A DNA stretch of 64,000 bases from Poriferisodalis sp965204125 (lineage in GTDB: Bacteria; Actinomycetota; Acidimicrobiia; Acidimicrobiales; Poriferisodalaceae), in the NCBI RefSeq assembly GCF_965204125.1, contig NZ_OZ241968.1, positions 558,001 to 622,000 on the forward strand. The letters run 5' to 3'. The number at the start of each line of letters is the position of its first letter. Position 1 is the stretch's first letter. The position numbers and the translations under genes were made by a program. The notes below the pieces were generated by a model, which worked only from the letters and a program-made list of their open reading frames with translations, ran no database searches and had not been told where the DNA came from. Below are positions 25,792 through 33,835 of the stretch, one piece after another.

Positions 25792-26586
25792 ATGGAATCG
25801 GCAGAACTGGAAACGCTCATCATCGACGCCGCGGACAACGGCGTCGTCACCATCACGATGAACCGGCCCAAGCGCCTCAACGCGGCGAGCCCCCAGATGT
25901 TCACCGAGCTGCGCGAGACGTGGAATGAGATCGGCGGTGATCCCACCGTGCGCTGCGTAGTGATGACGGGTGCCGGCGATGCCTTCTGCAGCGGCGCCGA
26001 CCTGGCCGCCGATGGCGGCGACGGCCCGCGCAGGCATGCGCTGCAGGGGCTGAACGTGATCCACCAGACCGTGTCGGCGCTGTACTCGATCATGGTGCCA
26101 GTCATCGCCAAGGTGAACGGGGTGGCAGCAGGCGCTGGCATGAACCTCGCCCTCGCCTGCGACCTGATCGTGGCCTCCGACCAGGCTCGCTTCAGCGAGA
26201 TCTTCGCCCGTCGTGGCCTGTCAGTCGACTTCGGCGGCACCTGGATCCTGCCTCGGCTCATCGGCCTGCACCGCGCCAAGGAGCTGGCGTTCTTCGCCGA
26301 CGTCATTGATGCCAAGCAAGCCGAGGACTTCGGCATCGTCAACAAGGTGGTGCCCCACGGCGAGCTCGACGCATTCGTCGACGACTGGGCCGATCGCCTC
26401 GCGGCCGGGCCGCCCATCGCCGTTGCGATGACCAAGCGCCTGCTCACCCTCAACGCCTCGGCCGACTTCGCCACTGCGCTCGAAGGCGAGGGCATGGCTC
26501 AGTCGCTCAACTTCACCACCGAGGACACCAAGGAAGCCGTCCAGGCATTCCTCGAGAAGCGCCCGCCAACGTTCACCGGCCGCTAA
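25792..26586 (+). CDS. Enoyl-CoA hydratase/isomerase family protein
   Basis: 264 residues, crotonase fold. The oxyanion-hole segments are AFCSGADLAADGG and KVNGVAAGAGMNLALACDL. At the positions of the two catalytic glutamates the sequence reads FSEIFARRGLSVDFGGTW, so one glutamate is replaced and an isomerase or other crotonase activity is possible. It contains the standard N-terminal NRPKRLNAA and the C-terminal TKEAVQAFLEKRPP. It follows the aminotransferase by 43 bases and is convergent with the acyl-CoA dehydrogenase gene. Confidence 0.88.
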   Translation: MESAELETLIIDAADNGVVTITMNRPKRLNAASPQMFTELRETWNEIGGDPTVRCVVMTGAGDAFCSGADLAADGGDGPRRHALQGLNVIHQTVSALYSIMVPVIAKVNGVAAGAGMNLALACDLIVASDQARFSEIFARRGLSVDFGGTWILPRLIGLHRAKELAFFADVIDAKQAEDFGIVNKVVPHGELDAFVDDWADRLAAGPPIAVAMTKRLLTLNASADFATALEGEGMAQSLNFTTEDTKEAVQAFLEKRPPTFTGR

Positions 26587-26617
26587 CCAAGGCCGATCCC
26601 GATCTGATCAGCGAGGA

Positions 26618-27820
26618 TCAGGCGAGGGAGGCTCGGGCCTCTGACCAGGACTTGCCGGACTCCACGTCGACGTCGTGAGGCAGGCCCAGCACCCGCTCGG
26701 CGATGATGTTTCGCTGCACCTCCGAGGTGCCGCCGCCGATCGTGAGAGCCGGGCTGAACAGGTAGCCACCGTGCCAGCCGTTCCAGCCCTCCACTACGGC
26801 CTGGGTCTTGGGGAACTCCGGCGATGTGCCCAGCGGTCCGGTGTTCGCCAGCAGTCCATGGGTTCCGGCCAGATCCTTGGCCAGCGTCATGACGTGCTGG
26901 CCGTGATCGTCAGCGAGCGCCTTGCGCACGCTGGCCTCGGGGCCGGGCTGGCGGCCGTGCAGGCGGGCGCTCAGCGTCCGCAGCCGGATGAGCCGCAGCA
27001 CCTCGCCTTCGATGTGCAGGCGTGCGGCCCGGTCGCGCATCACGGGATCTGACACGCCCCCGGCAGACCGCACCACCTCGAGCAGGTCGGCTGCACTGGG
27101 GCCGCTGCCCCACAACGCTCCCTCGCCCGACAGCGACACCCGCTCATTGCCCAGCGTGATCTTGGCGAGCCGCCAGCCGTCGTTCTCGTCGCCGATCCGG
27201 TTCTCTACCGGCAGTTCCATGTCGGTGAAGAACGTCTGGTTGAAGGAGTAGGCCGTGGTCATGTCGATGATCGGGCGCAACTCCAAGCCGGGTGTGTCCA
27301 TCGGGCAGATGAAGTACGACACGCCGCGGTGCTTGGGCACGTCGGGATCAGTGCGGGCGATGAGGATGCCGAACTTGCTGCGGTGCGCTCCTGACGACCA
27401 GATCTTCGAGCCGTTCACGATGTACCGCTCGCCGTCTCGCACCGCTCGTGTGGCCAGGTTCGCCAGGTCTGAGCCGCTGTCGGGCTCGGAGAACAGCTGG
27501 CACCACACCTCCTCGCCGGTGAGGATCGGCCACAGGTAGCGCTCCTTCTGAGCGTCGGTGCCGCCGTAGATGATCGTCGGACCCGCCCAGCCCAGTCCGA
27601 TGCCGCCCGCCAGGCGCTTCACGCCGGCGGCGGCCAGCTCCTCGTCGATCAGCAGCTGGGTAATGGGGTCGGCGTCGAGGCCGTAGGGCTTCGGCCAGTG
27701 CGGTGCCACGTATCCGGCGTGTGCCAGCGCCTCTTGGCTCGGATTGCCGTCGTGATCGTCGAGCCAGTCGCGCACGGCGACGCGGCGAGGATCGTCATCG
27801 TCCGGCCAGTCGAAGTCCAT
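26618..27820 (-). CDS. Acyl-CoA dehydrogenase
   Basis: 400 residues with the full acyl-CoA dehydrogenase layout: an N-terminal helical domain, the FAD-contacting QLFSEPDSGSDLANL and VNGSKIWSSGAH segments, and a C-terminal helical domain with GGGTSEVQRNIIAERVLGLP. This FadE-like group is common in actinobacteria for fatty-acid and steroid side-chain oxidation. It passes electrons to electron-transfer flavoprotein. It is convergent with the enoyl-CoA hydratase gene (31-base gap), so the two steps of a beta-oxidation sequence face each other. Confidence 0.9.
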   Translation of the reverse strand: MDFDWPDDDDPRRVAVRDWLDDHDGNPSQEALAHAGYVAPHWPKPYGLDADPITQLLIDEELAAAGVKRLAGGIGLGWAGPTIIYGGTDAQKERYLWPILTGEEVWCQLFSEPDSGSDLANLATRAVRDGERYIVNGSKIWSSGAHRSKFGILIARTDPDVPKHRGVSYFICPMDTPGLELRPIIDMTTAYSFNQTFFTDMELPVENRIGDENDGWRLAKITLGNERVSLSGEGALWGSGPSAADLLEVVRSAGGVSDPVMRDRAARLHIEGEVLRLIRLRTLSARLHGRQPGPEASVRKALADDHGQHVMTLAKDLAGTHGLLANTGPLGTSPEFPKTQAVVEGWNGWHGGYLFSPALTIGGGTSEVQRNIIAERVLGLPHDVDVESGKSWSEARASLA

Positions 27821-27854
27821 GTGCGGACCCTAGTTGGGTGCCCCGAGATGCGAA

Positions 27855-27884
27855 CAGGCCCCCGCTCAACCGAGCAGGGGCCTG
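27855..27884 (-). terminator. Strong intrinsic-terminator-like hairpin
   Basis: CAGGCCCC-GCTC pairs with GAGC-GGGGCCTG across an AACC loop with a single C/A mismatch, about 13 bp of GC-rich stem. On the minus strand it closes the transcript of the P1-family peptidase gene and the small leader-like frame upstream of it. No long T-run follows. Confidence 0.65.
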
Positions 27885-28030
27885 CTGCTACCCGAAGATC
27901 GTGTTCGCGCCTCCGCCGGTTGGCGGGGCAGCGGCCGCGTGAGGACCAGCACGCGGATCTTGTGGGGTTCGGTGGTCCGGGTTGGAGTCGCCACCTGATG
28001 GAGACGTCCCCTTCTCGGAAGCGGGTCGCC

Positions 28031-28072
28031 TCAGCGCCCGGCCACCTCCAGAGTCCTGTTGCGTTTCGGCAT
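28031..28072 (-). CDS. 13-codon frame behind a 16-base extended Shine-Dalgarno
   Basis: On the minus strand the sequence AGAAAGGGGGTGGTCC (28093-28078) can pair over its whole 16 bases with the 3' end of 16S rRNA (GGATCACCTCCTTTCT), counting two G-U wobbles. An ATG follows five bases later and opens a 13-residue frame, MPKRNRTLEVAGR, then TGA. It begins 35 bases after the stop of the peptidase gene. The 140 bases from here to the hairpin at 27855-27884 are open in more than one frame; the -1 frame ends at 27888-27890, four bases before the hairpin. Whether the peptide, a frameshifted product or only the ribosome contact matters is unknown. This accounts for the 307-base gap between flanking genes. 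Confidence 0.45.
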   Translation of the reverse strand: MPKRNRTLEVAGR

Positions 28073-28127
28073 TGCTTGGACCACCCCCTTTCTCTGGTGC
28101 GTCCAGATTGCCACAACTGCAACCGGA

Positions 28128-29048
28128 TTAGGAAACGATTTCCGATCGGATCGCTCGGGCGACGGCAGCAGCCCCCAGCATCGCCACCAGGTCGGGCTGG
28201 GTGTCGACCTCGCCTGTGGCGAGCAGGAACAGCGCGTCGCCGTCGAAGTTCGTGTGCGGCGGTTCGATTGCCCGGGCGATCCCGGTGTGCGCGAGATCGA
28301 CCGCTCGGCAGGCCTCTGGCTTGGTGAGCCGGGCGTTGGTGACCAGGCAGCCGATCGTCGTGTTGCCACGCTCGGGTGACTCGGGCTCTTCGGTGCCGCG
28401 CCCAGTGAACCCGGGTATCGCCTCAACCGGGTCATGCGGATAGCGCTCGGCCCCCGGCGGCGCCGTGCAGCCGGCCAGCACGGTCCCGTCAGTGTCGATG
28501 ACATCGCCCAGGGCATTCACCGCCACCAGCGCGCCGACGACCACGTCGCCCGAACGCTCCACAGCAGCGCCCAGCCAGCCGGGCACGGCGAAGTCCCGAC
28601 CAGCGACCTTGCCGATCGTGCAGCCCCGCCCGACGCCGACCCGTCCGGTGGCAGGCTCGTCCGCGCTGGCGGCCTCGCAGGCAGCCCATCCCGCCGCCGC
28701 TGTCGGACGCTCGCTGTCCGGGGACTGGATGTCGTACACGACTGCCGCGCCCACGACCGGCACGATGCTGTCGCGAATGTCGAGCCCGCGGCCCTGGCTG
28801 GCGCACCAGCGAACAACGCCGTCTGCCGCAGAGAGTCCGAAGACGCTGTTGCCGCACAGCACGACTCCGTGGCACTCGACGCCAGCGCCCGTCGAACTGA
28901 GCGCAGCGGCCTCGCGAGTCCCCGGTGCACCGCCGCGCACGGCCATGGCACCCAGAGTGCCTGGCGGCGGGAGCACCACGGTCACGCCGGTGGCTGCGTC
29001 GTCGTCGGTCCATGAGCCGACCAGCACAGACGGCAATCCCAACGCCAT
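28128..29048 (-). CDS. P1-family (S58, DmpA/NylC-like) N-terminal-nucleophile hydrolase
   Basis: 306 residues. Early landmarks are GGAPGTREAAAL and LCGNSVFGLSAADG, typical of the DmpA/P1 family, where the precursor cleaves itself to expose an N-terminal Ser or Thr. The likely cleavage site is Asn229-Thr230 in ERGNTTIGCLVTNARL, as in the Asn-Thr site of nylon hydrolase NylC. Family members are aminopeptidases, beta-peptidases or oligo-amide hydrolases. It stands alone on the minus strand, 81 bases downstream of the SPFH gene, so it may belong to that transcript. Confidence 0.85.
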   Translation of the reverse strand: MALGLPSVLVGSWTDDDAATGVTVVLPPPGTLGAMAVRGGAPGTREAAALSSTGAGVECHGVVLCGNSVFGLSAADGVVRWCASQGRGLDIRDSIVPVVGAAVVYDIQSPDSERPTAAAGWAACEAASADEPATGRVGVGRGCTIGKVAGRDFAVPGWLGAAVERSGDVVVGALVAVNALGDVIDTDGTVLAGCTAPPGAERYPHDPVEAIPGFTGRGTEEPESPERGNTTIGCLVTNARLTKPEACRAVDLAHTGIARAIEPPHTNFDGDALFLLATGEVDTQPDLVAMLGAAAVARAIRSEIVS

Positions 29049-29129
29049 GGCCGCGCACCCTACGCGTTGGACCGCTCGCCGGCCGCGCCGGTTCGGAGGC
29101 GGAGCCTGGCCGCCGGGAGCAACGGCGGG

Positions 29130-30083
29130 CTACTCCTCGGCGGCCCCGATCGGGGAAGCGGCGTCGGCCGTGCGCTCGCGGAACATCTCGCCCATCGCGG
29201 CCACTGCGCCGAGCACGCCGCTGGTGTCGAGCGGCAGGAAGATCTTGGTGGCCTGGCCATTCGCCACGCCCTGCAGCGCTTCGAGGTACTTGATGGCGAT
29301 CAGGTCGTCGGTGGGATCGCCGTTGTGGATCGCCAAGAACACTCGCTCGATGGCCTGGCCCTCGCCCTCGGCCACCGTGAGCTTCTGGTACTTGTCGGCG
29401 TCAGCCACCCGCTTGATTGCCTCAGCTTCGCCCTCGGCCCGCAGGATCTGCGACTGCTTCACGCCCTCTGCCTGGAGGATCGCCGCACGCTTCTCGCCCT
29501 CGGCCTCGGTGACCGCAGCGCGCCGGTCGCGTTCGGCCTTCATCTGGCGGTGCATGGCAGTGGTCACATCGGAGGGCGGCTCGATCCGCTGGATCTCGAC
29601 ACGCACCACGCGGGTGCCCCACTTGTCGGTGGCGTCGTCGAGGATCTGCCGCAGCTTGGAGTTGATGACCTCGCGTGACACCAGCGCATCGTCGAGCTGC
29701 AGGTCGCCGATCACGTTGCGGAGGTTGGTCTGCGCCAGCTTGGTCACGGCAATGATGAAGTTGCCCACCGCGTACTTCAGCTTCACCGGATCGGTCGGCT
29801 CGTAATAGATGACGGCGTCGACGGTCACCGCCACGTTGTCCTTGGTGATGACCTCCTGGGGCGGCACGTCCACGACCTGCTCACGCATGTCCACCTTCAA
29901 GATGCGCTGCACGAACGGGATCACGAAGCGCAGGCCCGGTTCGACCGTCATGCGGTACTTGCCCAGGAACTCGATGAGGCCTTGCTCGAAGGGGCGCACG
30001 ATGCGCAGGCCCTTCGCCGCGATCACGAAGATCGCGAGTGCGATGATTGCCAGGAGGATCACTCCGGGGCTGATGCTGTCCAT
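29130..30083 (-). CDS. SPFH/band 7 (stomatin/QmcA-like) membrane protein
   Basis: 317 residues from the ATG that overlaps the NfeD stop (TGATG); a TTG one codon earlier is possible. One N-terminal membrane helix (VILLAIIALAIFVIAAKG), then a band 7 domain (VRPFEQGLIEFLGKYRMTVEPG, VVDVPPQEVITKDNVAVTVDAV), then a long EA-rich coiled coil (AEGEKRAAILQAEG type). Stomatin-like proteins oligomerise into membrane microdomains and, with NfeD proteins, tune membrane fluidity or protease activity. The pair here is the standard bacterial arrangement. Confidence 0.92.
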   Translation of the reverse strand: MDSISPGVILLAIIALAIFVIAAKGLRIVRPFEQGLIEFLGKYRMTVEPGLRFVIPFVQRILKVDMREQVVDVPPQEVITKDNVAVTVDAVIYYEPTDPVKLKYAVGNFIIAVTKLAQTNLRNVIGDLQLDDALVSREVINSKLRQILDDATDKWGTRVVRVEIQRIEPPSDVTTAMHRQMKAERDRRAAVTEAEGEKRAAILQAEGVKQSQILRAEGEAEAIKRVADADKYQKLTVAEGEGQAIERVFLAIHNGDPTDDLIAIKYLEALQGVANGQATKIFLPLDTSGVLGAVAAMGEMFRERTADAASPIGAAEE

Positions 30084-30676
30084 CAATCGCTCCTCGATGG
30101 TTCAGGCTCGGCTGCTTGCTGGCTCTGACCGACGTCCGTCTCGGACTCGGTTGCTGCATCTTCGTCTGCGTCGTCTGCTGCGATCGCCTCGGAGGCCGCC
30201 GCGCTGGCGGCGTCGCGACGCACGTAGTCGGGCGGTGGTGGTTCGAGGACTTCGACGTCGAGCTTGGTGCCGTGCAGTGCCGTGACGCGCACCAACGAGC
30301 CCTCGGCAACCGGCCCGCTCTCGGCAACAGCCCGCCACTCGTCCGACTCGACGCGCACCCGTCCGGTATTGGCGACGAGATCGATGTCTTCGATGACCCG
30401 GGCCTCCATGCCGATGTAGCGATTAGCCCCCACCGGCAGGTCGTCGGGGCGGTCCTGGCGGCCCATGAATCGGCGCAGCACCAGCATCGAAACCGCGGTG
30501 CCACCAAAGAACAGCAGCCATTGGACGGCACCGTGCAGGTCCAGCCACGCCGCTGCCGCTGCGAGCGCGGCGCCGAGCGCGAACGGCAGGAGGAAGAAGC
30601 CGGCAGTGAAGATCTCGCCGATGCCCATCACCATGGTCACGGCGACCCACACCCACCGCCACAGTTCGTTGTCCAC
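30083..30676 (-). CDS. NfeD-like membrane protein
   Basis: 197 residues from a GTG giving VDNELWRWVWVAV. Three or four membrane helices with the NfeD pattern (GIGEIFTAGFFLLPFALGAALAA) precede a cytosolic OB-fold (GMEARVIEDIDLVANTGRVRVESDEWRA) and an acidic, Ala/Asp/Glu-rich tail. NfeD proteins partner SPFH proteins encoded next door, as here. Longer upstream extensions of the frame run antisense to nothing else but contain cysteine- and arginine-rich sequence unlike NfeD, so they are rejected. Confidence 0.88.
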   Translation of the reverse strand: MDNELWRWVWVAVTMVMGIGEIFTAGFFLLPFALGAALAAAAAWLDLHGAVQWLLFFGGTAVSMLVLRRFMGRQDRPDDLPVGANRYIGMEARVIEDIDLVANTGRVRVESDEWRAVAESGPVAEGSLVRVTALHGTKLDVEVLEPPPPDYVRRDAASAAASEAIAADDADEDAATESETDVGQSQQAAEPEPSRSD

Positions 30677-30734
30677 ACCGACCCCCGATCGCGCGATGGA
30701 CTCGCTGCCAGTATGCCCCGCCCCAGCGAGGGTG

Positions 30735-31619
30735 TTAGCGCCTCTGGCAGAGGGGGCACCAGGTGCTGGAGCGCTGGTCGAGCACACGGCGGCGCAGTTC
30801 GGTGCCGCAGCGCACGCACGGCTCGCCTGCGCGGCCGTAGCAGACGAAGTACTTCTGATTGTCGCCCGCGCCTTCGAGGCTGTAGTAGTCGCGCAGGGTG
30901 CTGCCGCCCCGTTCGATGCTGGCGACCAATACATCTCGCAGCGCCGCCAGCAGCCGTTCGGCTCGCGGTTTCGAGATGGCCCGGGCCGACGGGTTGATGC
31001 GCGCCAGGAACAGCGCCTCGTCGGCGTAGATGTTGCCGATGCCCGCAATCAGCCGCTGGTTCAGCAACTGGGTCTTGATGCGCTGGCTAGACCGCCTGCT
31101 CGCCCGCCAGAACGCGGCTGCGTCGAAGCCCTCCTCCAGCGGCTCGGGACCCATGGCGGCAAGCGTCGGCAGGCCCCGGTAGTCGCCCCGGTCGCAGACG
31201 GCGATGCGGCCGAACCGGCGCACGTCGTGGCAGCAGAGCGTCTCGCCGTTGTCAAGGCGCCACCACGCACGCACATACGGGTCGGCGGCGCCGACCGCGC
31301 TCGGAGTCATGATTTCCGCCGCTGGTCCGTCAGTTGGGCGAGGAGGCGGCACGGCGCCGCGCGCTGCGCCAGCGTCGGCCGCCCCGGCGAAGCACAGCCG
31401 GCCGGTCATGCCGAGGTGCACGATCAGCTCGCGATCGCAGTCCAGCTCTGCGATCAGATACTTGCCGCGCCGGCGCAGTACCTCGATCTCGCTGCCCACC
31501 GCATCCACCGCGGACGCGAACTTGTGCGACGGGTGAGCCCAAGCCTCGGTGATGCGACGTCCGACCAGCAGCCCGGCCAACTGACGCCGGACCACTTCTA
31601 CCTCCGGCAGCTCAGGCAT
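30735..31619 (-). CDS. mutM: Formamidopyrimidine-DNA glycosylase
   Basis: 294 residues. The mature N-terminus PELPEVEVV supplies the catalytic Pro2 and Glu3. Lys58-equivalent lies in RRRGKYLI; the helix-two-turn-helix has GIGNIYADEALF; the C-terminal zinc finger has CVRC and CPLC. It removes 8-oxoguanine and related lesions and nicks the DNA. Between HLGMTGRL and YVRAWWRL there is an extra Pro/Ala-rich stretch of about 30 residues (contains PPPRPTDGPAAE) that most MutM proteins lack. Confidence 0.93.
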   Translation of the reverse strand: MPELPEVEVVRRQLAGLLVGRRITEAWAHPSHKFASAVDAVGSEIEVLRRRGKYLIAELDCDRELIVHLGMTGRLCFAGAADAGAARGAVPPPRPTDGPAAEIMTPSAVGAADPYVRAWWRLDNGETLCCHDVRRFGRIAVCDRGDYRGLPTLAAMGPEPLEEGFDAAAFWRASRRSSQRIKTQLLNQRLIAGIGNIYADEALFLARINPSARAISKPRAERLLAALRDVLVASIERGGSTLRDYYSLEGAGDNQKYFVCYGRAGEPCVRCGTELRRRVLDQRSSTWCPLCQRR

Positions 31620-31691
31620 CGACGGATCGCTTGCTACCAGGAGGCACGGAGCGAAGCCGCTGCGGCCGAATCCGGCTTGCGCAAATGCGGC

Positions 31692-32495
31692 CTAGCGGAA
31701 CTTCGGCGGGCGCTTCTCCAAGAATGCGGCAACGGCCTCACGGTGATCGCCCGATGCACGAGCGATGTTCAGCGCCTCCAGCTCGCGGCGTTGCACCGCA
31801 CCCAGATCGGTGTCGGATCCGTTGGCGGACAGCAACTGCTTCGTGAGCTGCAGCATGGTGGGCGGGTTCTCCGCATAGCTGCTCGCCCGCGCCAGCGCCG
31901 CCTCAAGCACGTCGCCGTCGGTGACCTCATCGACGAGGCCCATCTCGCCTGCTTCGGCGCCCATGACGATCCGGCCGGACAGCGCAAGGTCGGACGCCGC
32001 TCCCCAACCGCAGCGCTGAATGAGGATGTGCGACGAGGCCAGCTCCGGCGTGACGCCCATCTTCACGAAGCGGCACGACAGCTTGGCGTCGCTGTGGGCA
32101 ATGAGAAAGTCCATCGACAGGATCATGGTGAGGCCGACGCCGATCGAGGCGCCGTTGATGGCCGCCACCATGGGCTTGGAGCTGCGCACGAGCTCCACCC
32201 AGTCGTCTGCGGCGGAGTCGTCGTGGGCGGCCGCTTCGCCCACGCTGCTGCCTGCTTCGTCGGCCGCGTCGATACGGGCCGCGAAGACCTCGGCAATGTC
32301 GGCGCCGGCGCAGAAGCCGCGACCCGCACCGGTAATGACGAACGCCCCGATCGACGGATCGTCGTTGCCGGCCCGTACCGCGTGCGTCAGCTCCGACTGC
32401 ATGCGCGGCGTCCACGCGTTGAGCTTCTCCGGCCGGTTCAGCGTCAGCACCCGCACGTCGTCGCGGTCGGTCACGGTGATCTGCTCGTAGTCCAT
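31692..32495 (-). CDS. Enoyl-CoA hydratase/isomerase family protein
   Basis: 267 residues, crotonase superfamily. Oxyanion-hole motifs are GFCAGADIAEVFA and AINGASIGVGLTMILSMDF. The Glu positions read LSCRFVKMGVTPELAS, with the second region giving Glu in PELAS, a pattern closer to the isomerase/PaaG-like branch than to classical hydratase. An acidic insertion (DAADEAGSSVGEAAAHDDSAADD) follows the first motif. C-terminal EAVAAFLEKRPPKF is standard. It lies 73 bases upstream of mutM on the same strand. Confidence 0.88.
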   Translation of the reverse strand: MDYEQITVTDRDDVRVLTLNRPEKLNAWTPRMQSELTHAVRAGNDDPSIGAFVITGAGRGFCAGADIAEVFAARIDAADEAGSSVGEAAAHDDSAADDWVELVRSSKPMVAAINGASIGVGLTMILSMDFLIAHSDAKLSCRFVKMGVTPELASSHILIQRCGWGAASDLALSGRIVMGAEAGEMGLVDEVTDGDVLEAALARASSYAENPPTMLQLTKQLLSANGSDTDLGAVQRRELEALNIARASGDHREAVAAFLEKRPPKFR

Positions 32496-32554
32496 CTGGA
32501 TGCTCCCAAGTTCGCAGGATCGGGCTACAGCATGGCCGCTGAGCGCGCAGCATT

Positions 32555-32604
32555 GCTCACGCAGCGATCAGTGCTCAATGCGGCATCGCTCACGCAGCGA
32601 TGCC
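32555..32604. repeat. Two copies of GCTCACGCAGCGAT, the second within a 9-bp hairpin
   Basis: GCTCACGCAGCGAT occurs at 32555-32568 and 32588-32601. The second copy lies in a perfect hairpin, GGCATCGCT-CACGC-AGCGATGCC (32582-32604), that overlaps the last codons and stop of the RecB-like nuclease gene and may terminate its minus-strand transcript. A related GCTCACGGGCCGCT repeat occurs twice near 40.4 kb. Confidence 0.55.
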
Positions 32605-33465
32605 GGTCCTCCGCTGGTGCTCGAGTTGGCCTTCGGGGCAGTCGTCGCGGTAGGGACACCAGCTGCACAACGGTCCGGTGGTCGGTTCGAAGCATCCCGT
32701 TGCAGCGGCCTCAGCGATCCGACCCCACGTGTCGCAATGTTCGTTGACCGCCGCCGTGACAGCGTCGGCATCGAATGGACGGGCGATCTCGGTGGGCCGG
32801 CGGTCGTCGCGGCCAGCACCCGTCTCGCCCAGATACAGCAGCCGCACTTCGCTCACATCATCACCGACCGACTCCAGCGCAGCTGCATACAGCCAGACCT
32901 GCGACAGGCGGCTGTCGACGAAGCGTTGCGAGGGCGGGCGGCCGGTCTTGTAGTCGGTGACGCGCACACCCTCCGACACCCGGTCGACCAGGTCCACGAT
33001 GCCCCGGAACGGCACGCCATCCAGCGATGTGTGGACATCGCGCTCGCGGTCCACCACGTCAACCTCGGCGGGATCCACCAGTTGGAAATAGCCCTCGATG
33101 TCGGTCCATGCGTTCCATCGGAAGGCCCGTTCTTGGGCTTCAGGCAGTTCCAGCGCCACAAAATCGGGGTTCTCCGCAAGCTGCGGCCACAGATCCCGGC
33201 AGATGGCACGAGCTCGCTCGAGCGTTCGCTGAGCGGGCGCGACCGCGAGCAGCTCCTCCAGCACGTGATGCACGAATGTGCCCCGCAGCGCCGGCTCGCC
33301 GGGAGGATCCGGCAGCTTGTCGACATAGCGGAACTTCCAACGCCTCGCGCATTGCCGGAACGTCGATGCGCCCGAAGGACTCAGGCTCCGCGGAAGCTCA
33401 ACCTTGGGCGCATCGTCGGCAGCGACGCTGCCGGTGCGGGGTTCCACCCTCACAGCGTGGCCCAT
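32590..33465 (-). CDS. RecB-family PD-(D/E)XK nuclease with predicted Fe-S cluster
   Basis: 291 residues. The Fe-S cluster cysteines of AddB/Cas4-type nucleases are present: Cys39 in LSPSGASTFRQCARRWKFRY and the CxxCx5C group 267, 270, 276 in LCSWCPYRDDC. The nuclease core has His66 (GTFVHHVLEE), Asp158 (GIVDLVD) and Asp171-x-Lys173 in VTDYKTGRPP. The protein is a stand-alone domain with no helicase attached or nearby, a form common in actinobacteria. A single-strand DNA end-processing role is inferred from the family. Confidence 0.88.
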   Translation of the reverse strand: MGHAVRVEPRTGSVAADDAPKVELPRSLSPSGASTFRQCARRWKFRYVDKLPDPPGEPALRGTFVHHVLEELLAVAPAQRTLERARAICRDLWPQLAENPDFVALELPEAQERAFRWNAWTDIEGYFQLVDPAEVDVVDRERDVHTSLDGVPFRGIVDLVDRVSEGVRVTDYKTGRPPSQRFVDSRLSQVWLYAAALESVGDDVSEVRLLYLGETGAGRDDRRPTEIARPFDADAVTAAVNEHCDTWGRIAEAAATGCFEPTTGPLCSWCPYRDDCPEGQLEHQRRTGIAA

Positions 33466-33492
33466 CCGGTCATCGGGGGCGTGGATGGTTTT

Positions 33493-33789
33493 CTAGCGAC
33501 GTCGCCAGCGCCGCCACAGCCACCACGCCACGACTGCCGCGATCAGCCATCCGACGGCGACTGCACCGCCGAACGCTGCAAGCAGGCGGCGATCGACCGG
33601 CTCGGCCTGGCGCGGCAGGAGGTGCGATGCAGGCGCGGGTGCCGGATCGGCATCGGTGTCAGCGACCGGAGCACCTGGGACGGTTGGGGCAGCTGGTGTC
33701 TCGGCGGGCTCAGCCGCGGGCAAGTCGCCCGGAAGCGCGGCCGTGCCGTCGACGCTCGGCCGTGGTCGGTTCGGGTCGTAGTTGGCCAT
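33493..33789 (-). CDS. Small tail-anchored protein with a Pro/Ala-rich linker
   Basis: 98 residues from the ATG giving MANYDPNRPRPSVDG. The first 60 residues are low-complexity Pro/Ala/Asp; one membrane helix of about 19 residues (AVAVGWLIAAVVAWWLW) follows near the C-terminus, ending in the very basic RRWRRR. No family is recognised. It lies between the ParA-type ATPase and the RecB-like nuclease on the same strand with 46- and 27-base gaps, so it may be co-transcribed and could act as a membrane anchor. Confidence 0.6.
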   Translation of the reverse strand: MANYDPNRPRPSVDGTAALPGDLPAAEPAETPAAPTVPGAPVADTDADPAPAPASHLLPRQAEPVDRRLLAAFGGAVAVGWLIAAVVAWWLWRRWRRR

Positions 33790-33835
33790 AGTCAAACCCT
33801 GCAGCGGCGAGCAATCCGAGCGTACCGCCGACCTG

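Noticed and set aside
27888..28031. A definite -1 frameshifted small protein after the 13-codon frame
   Set aside because: More than one frame is open here because of high GC, and no classical slippery heptamer is visible; kept only as a possibility in the findings.
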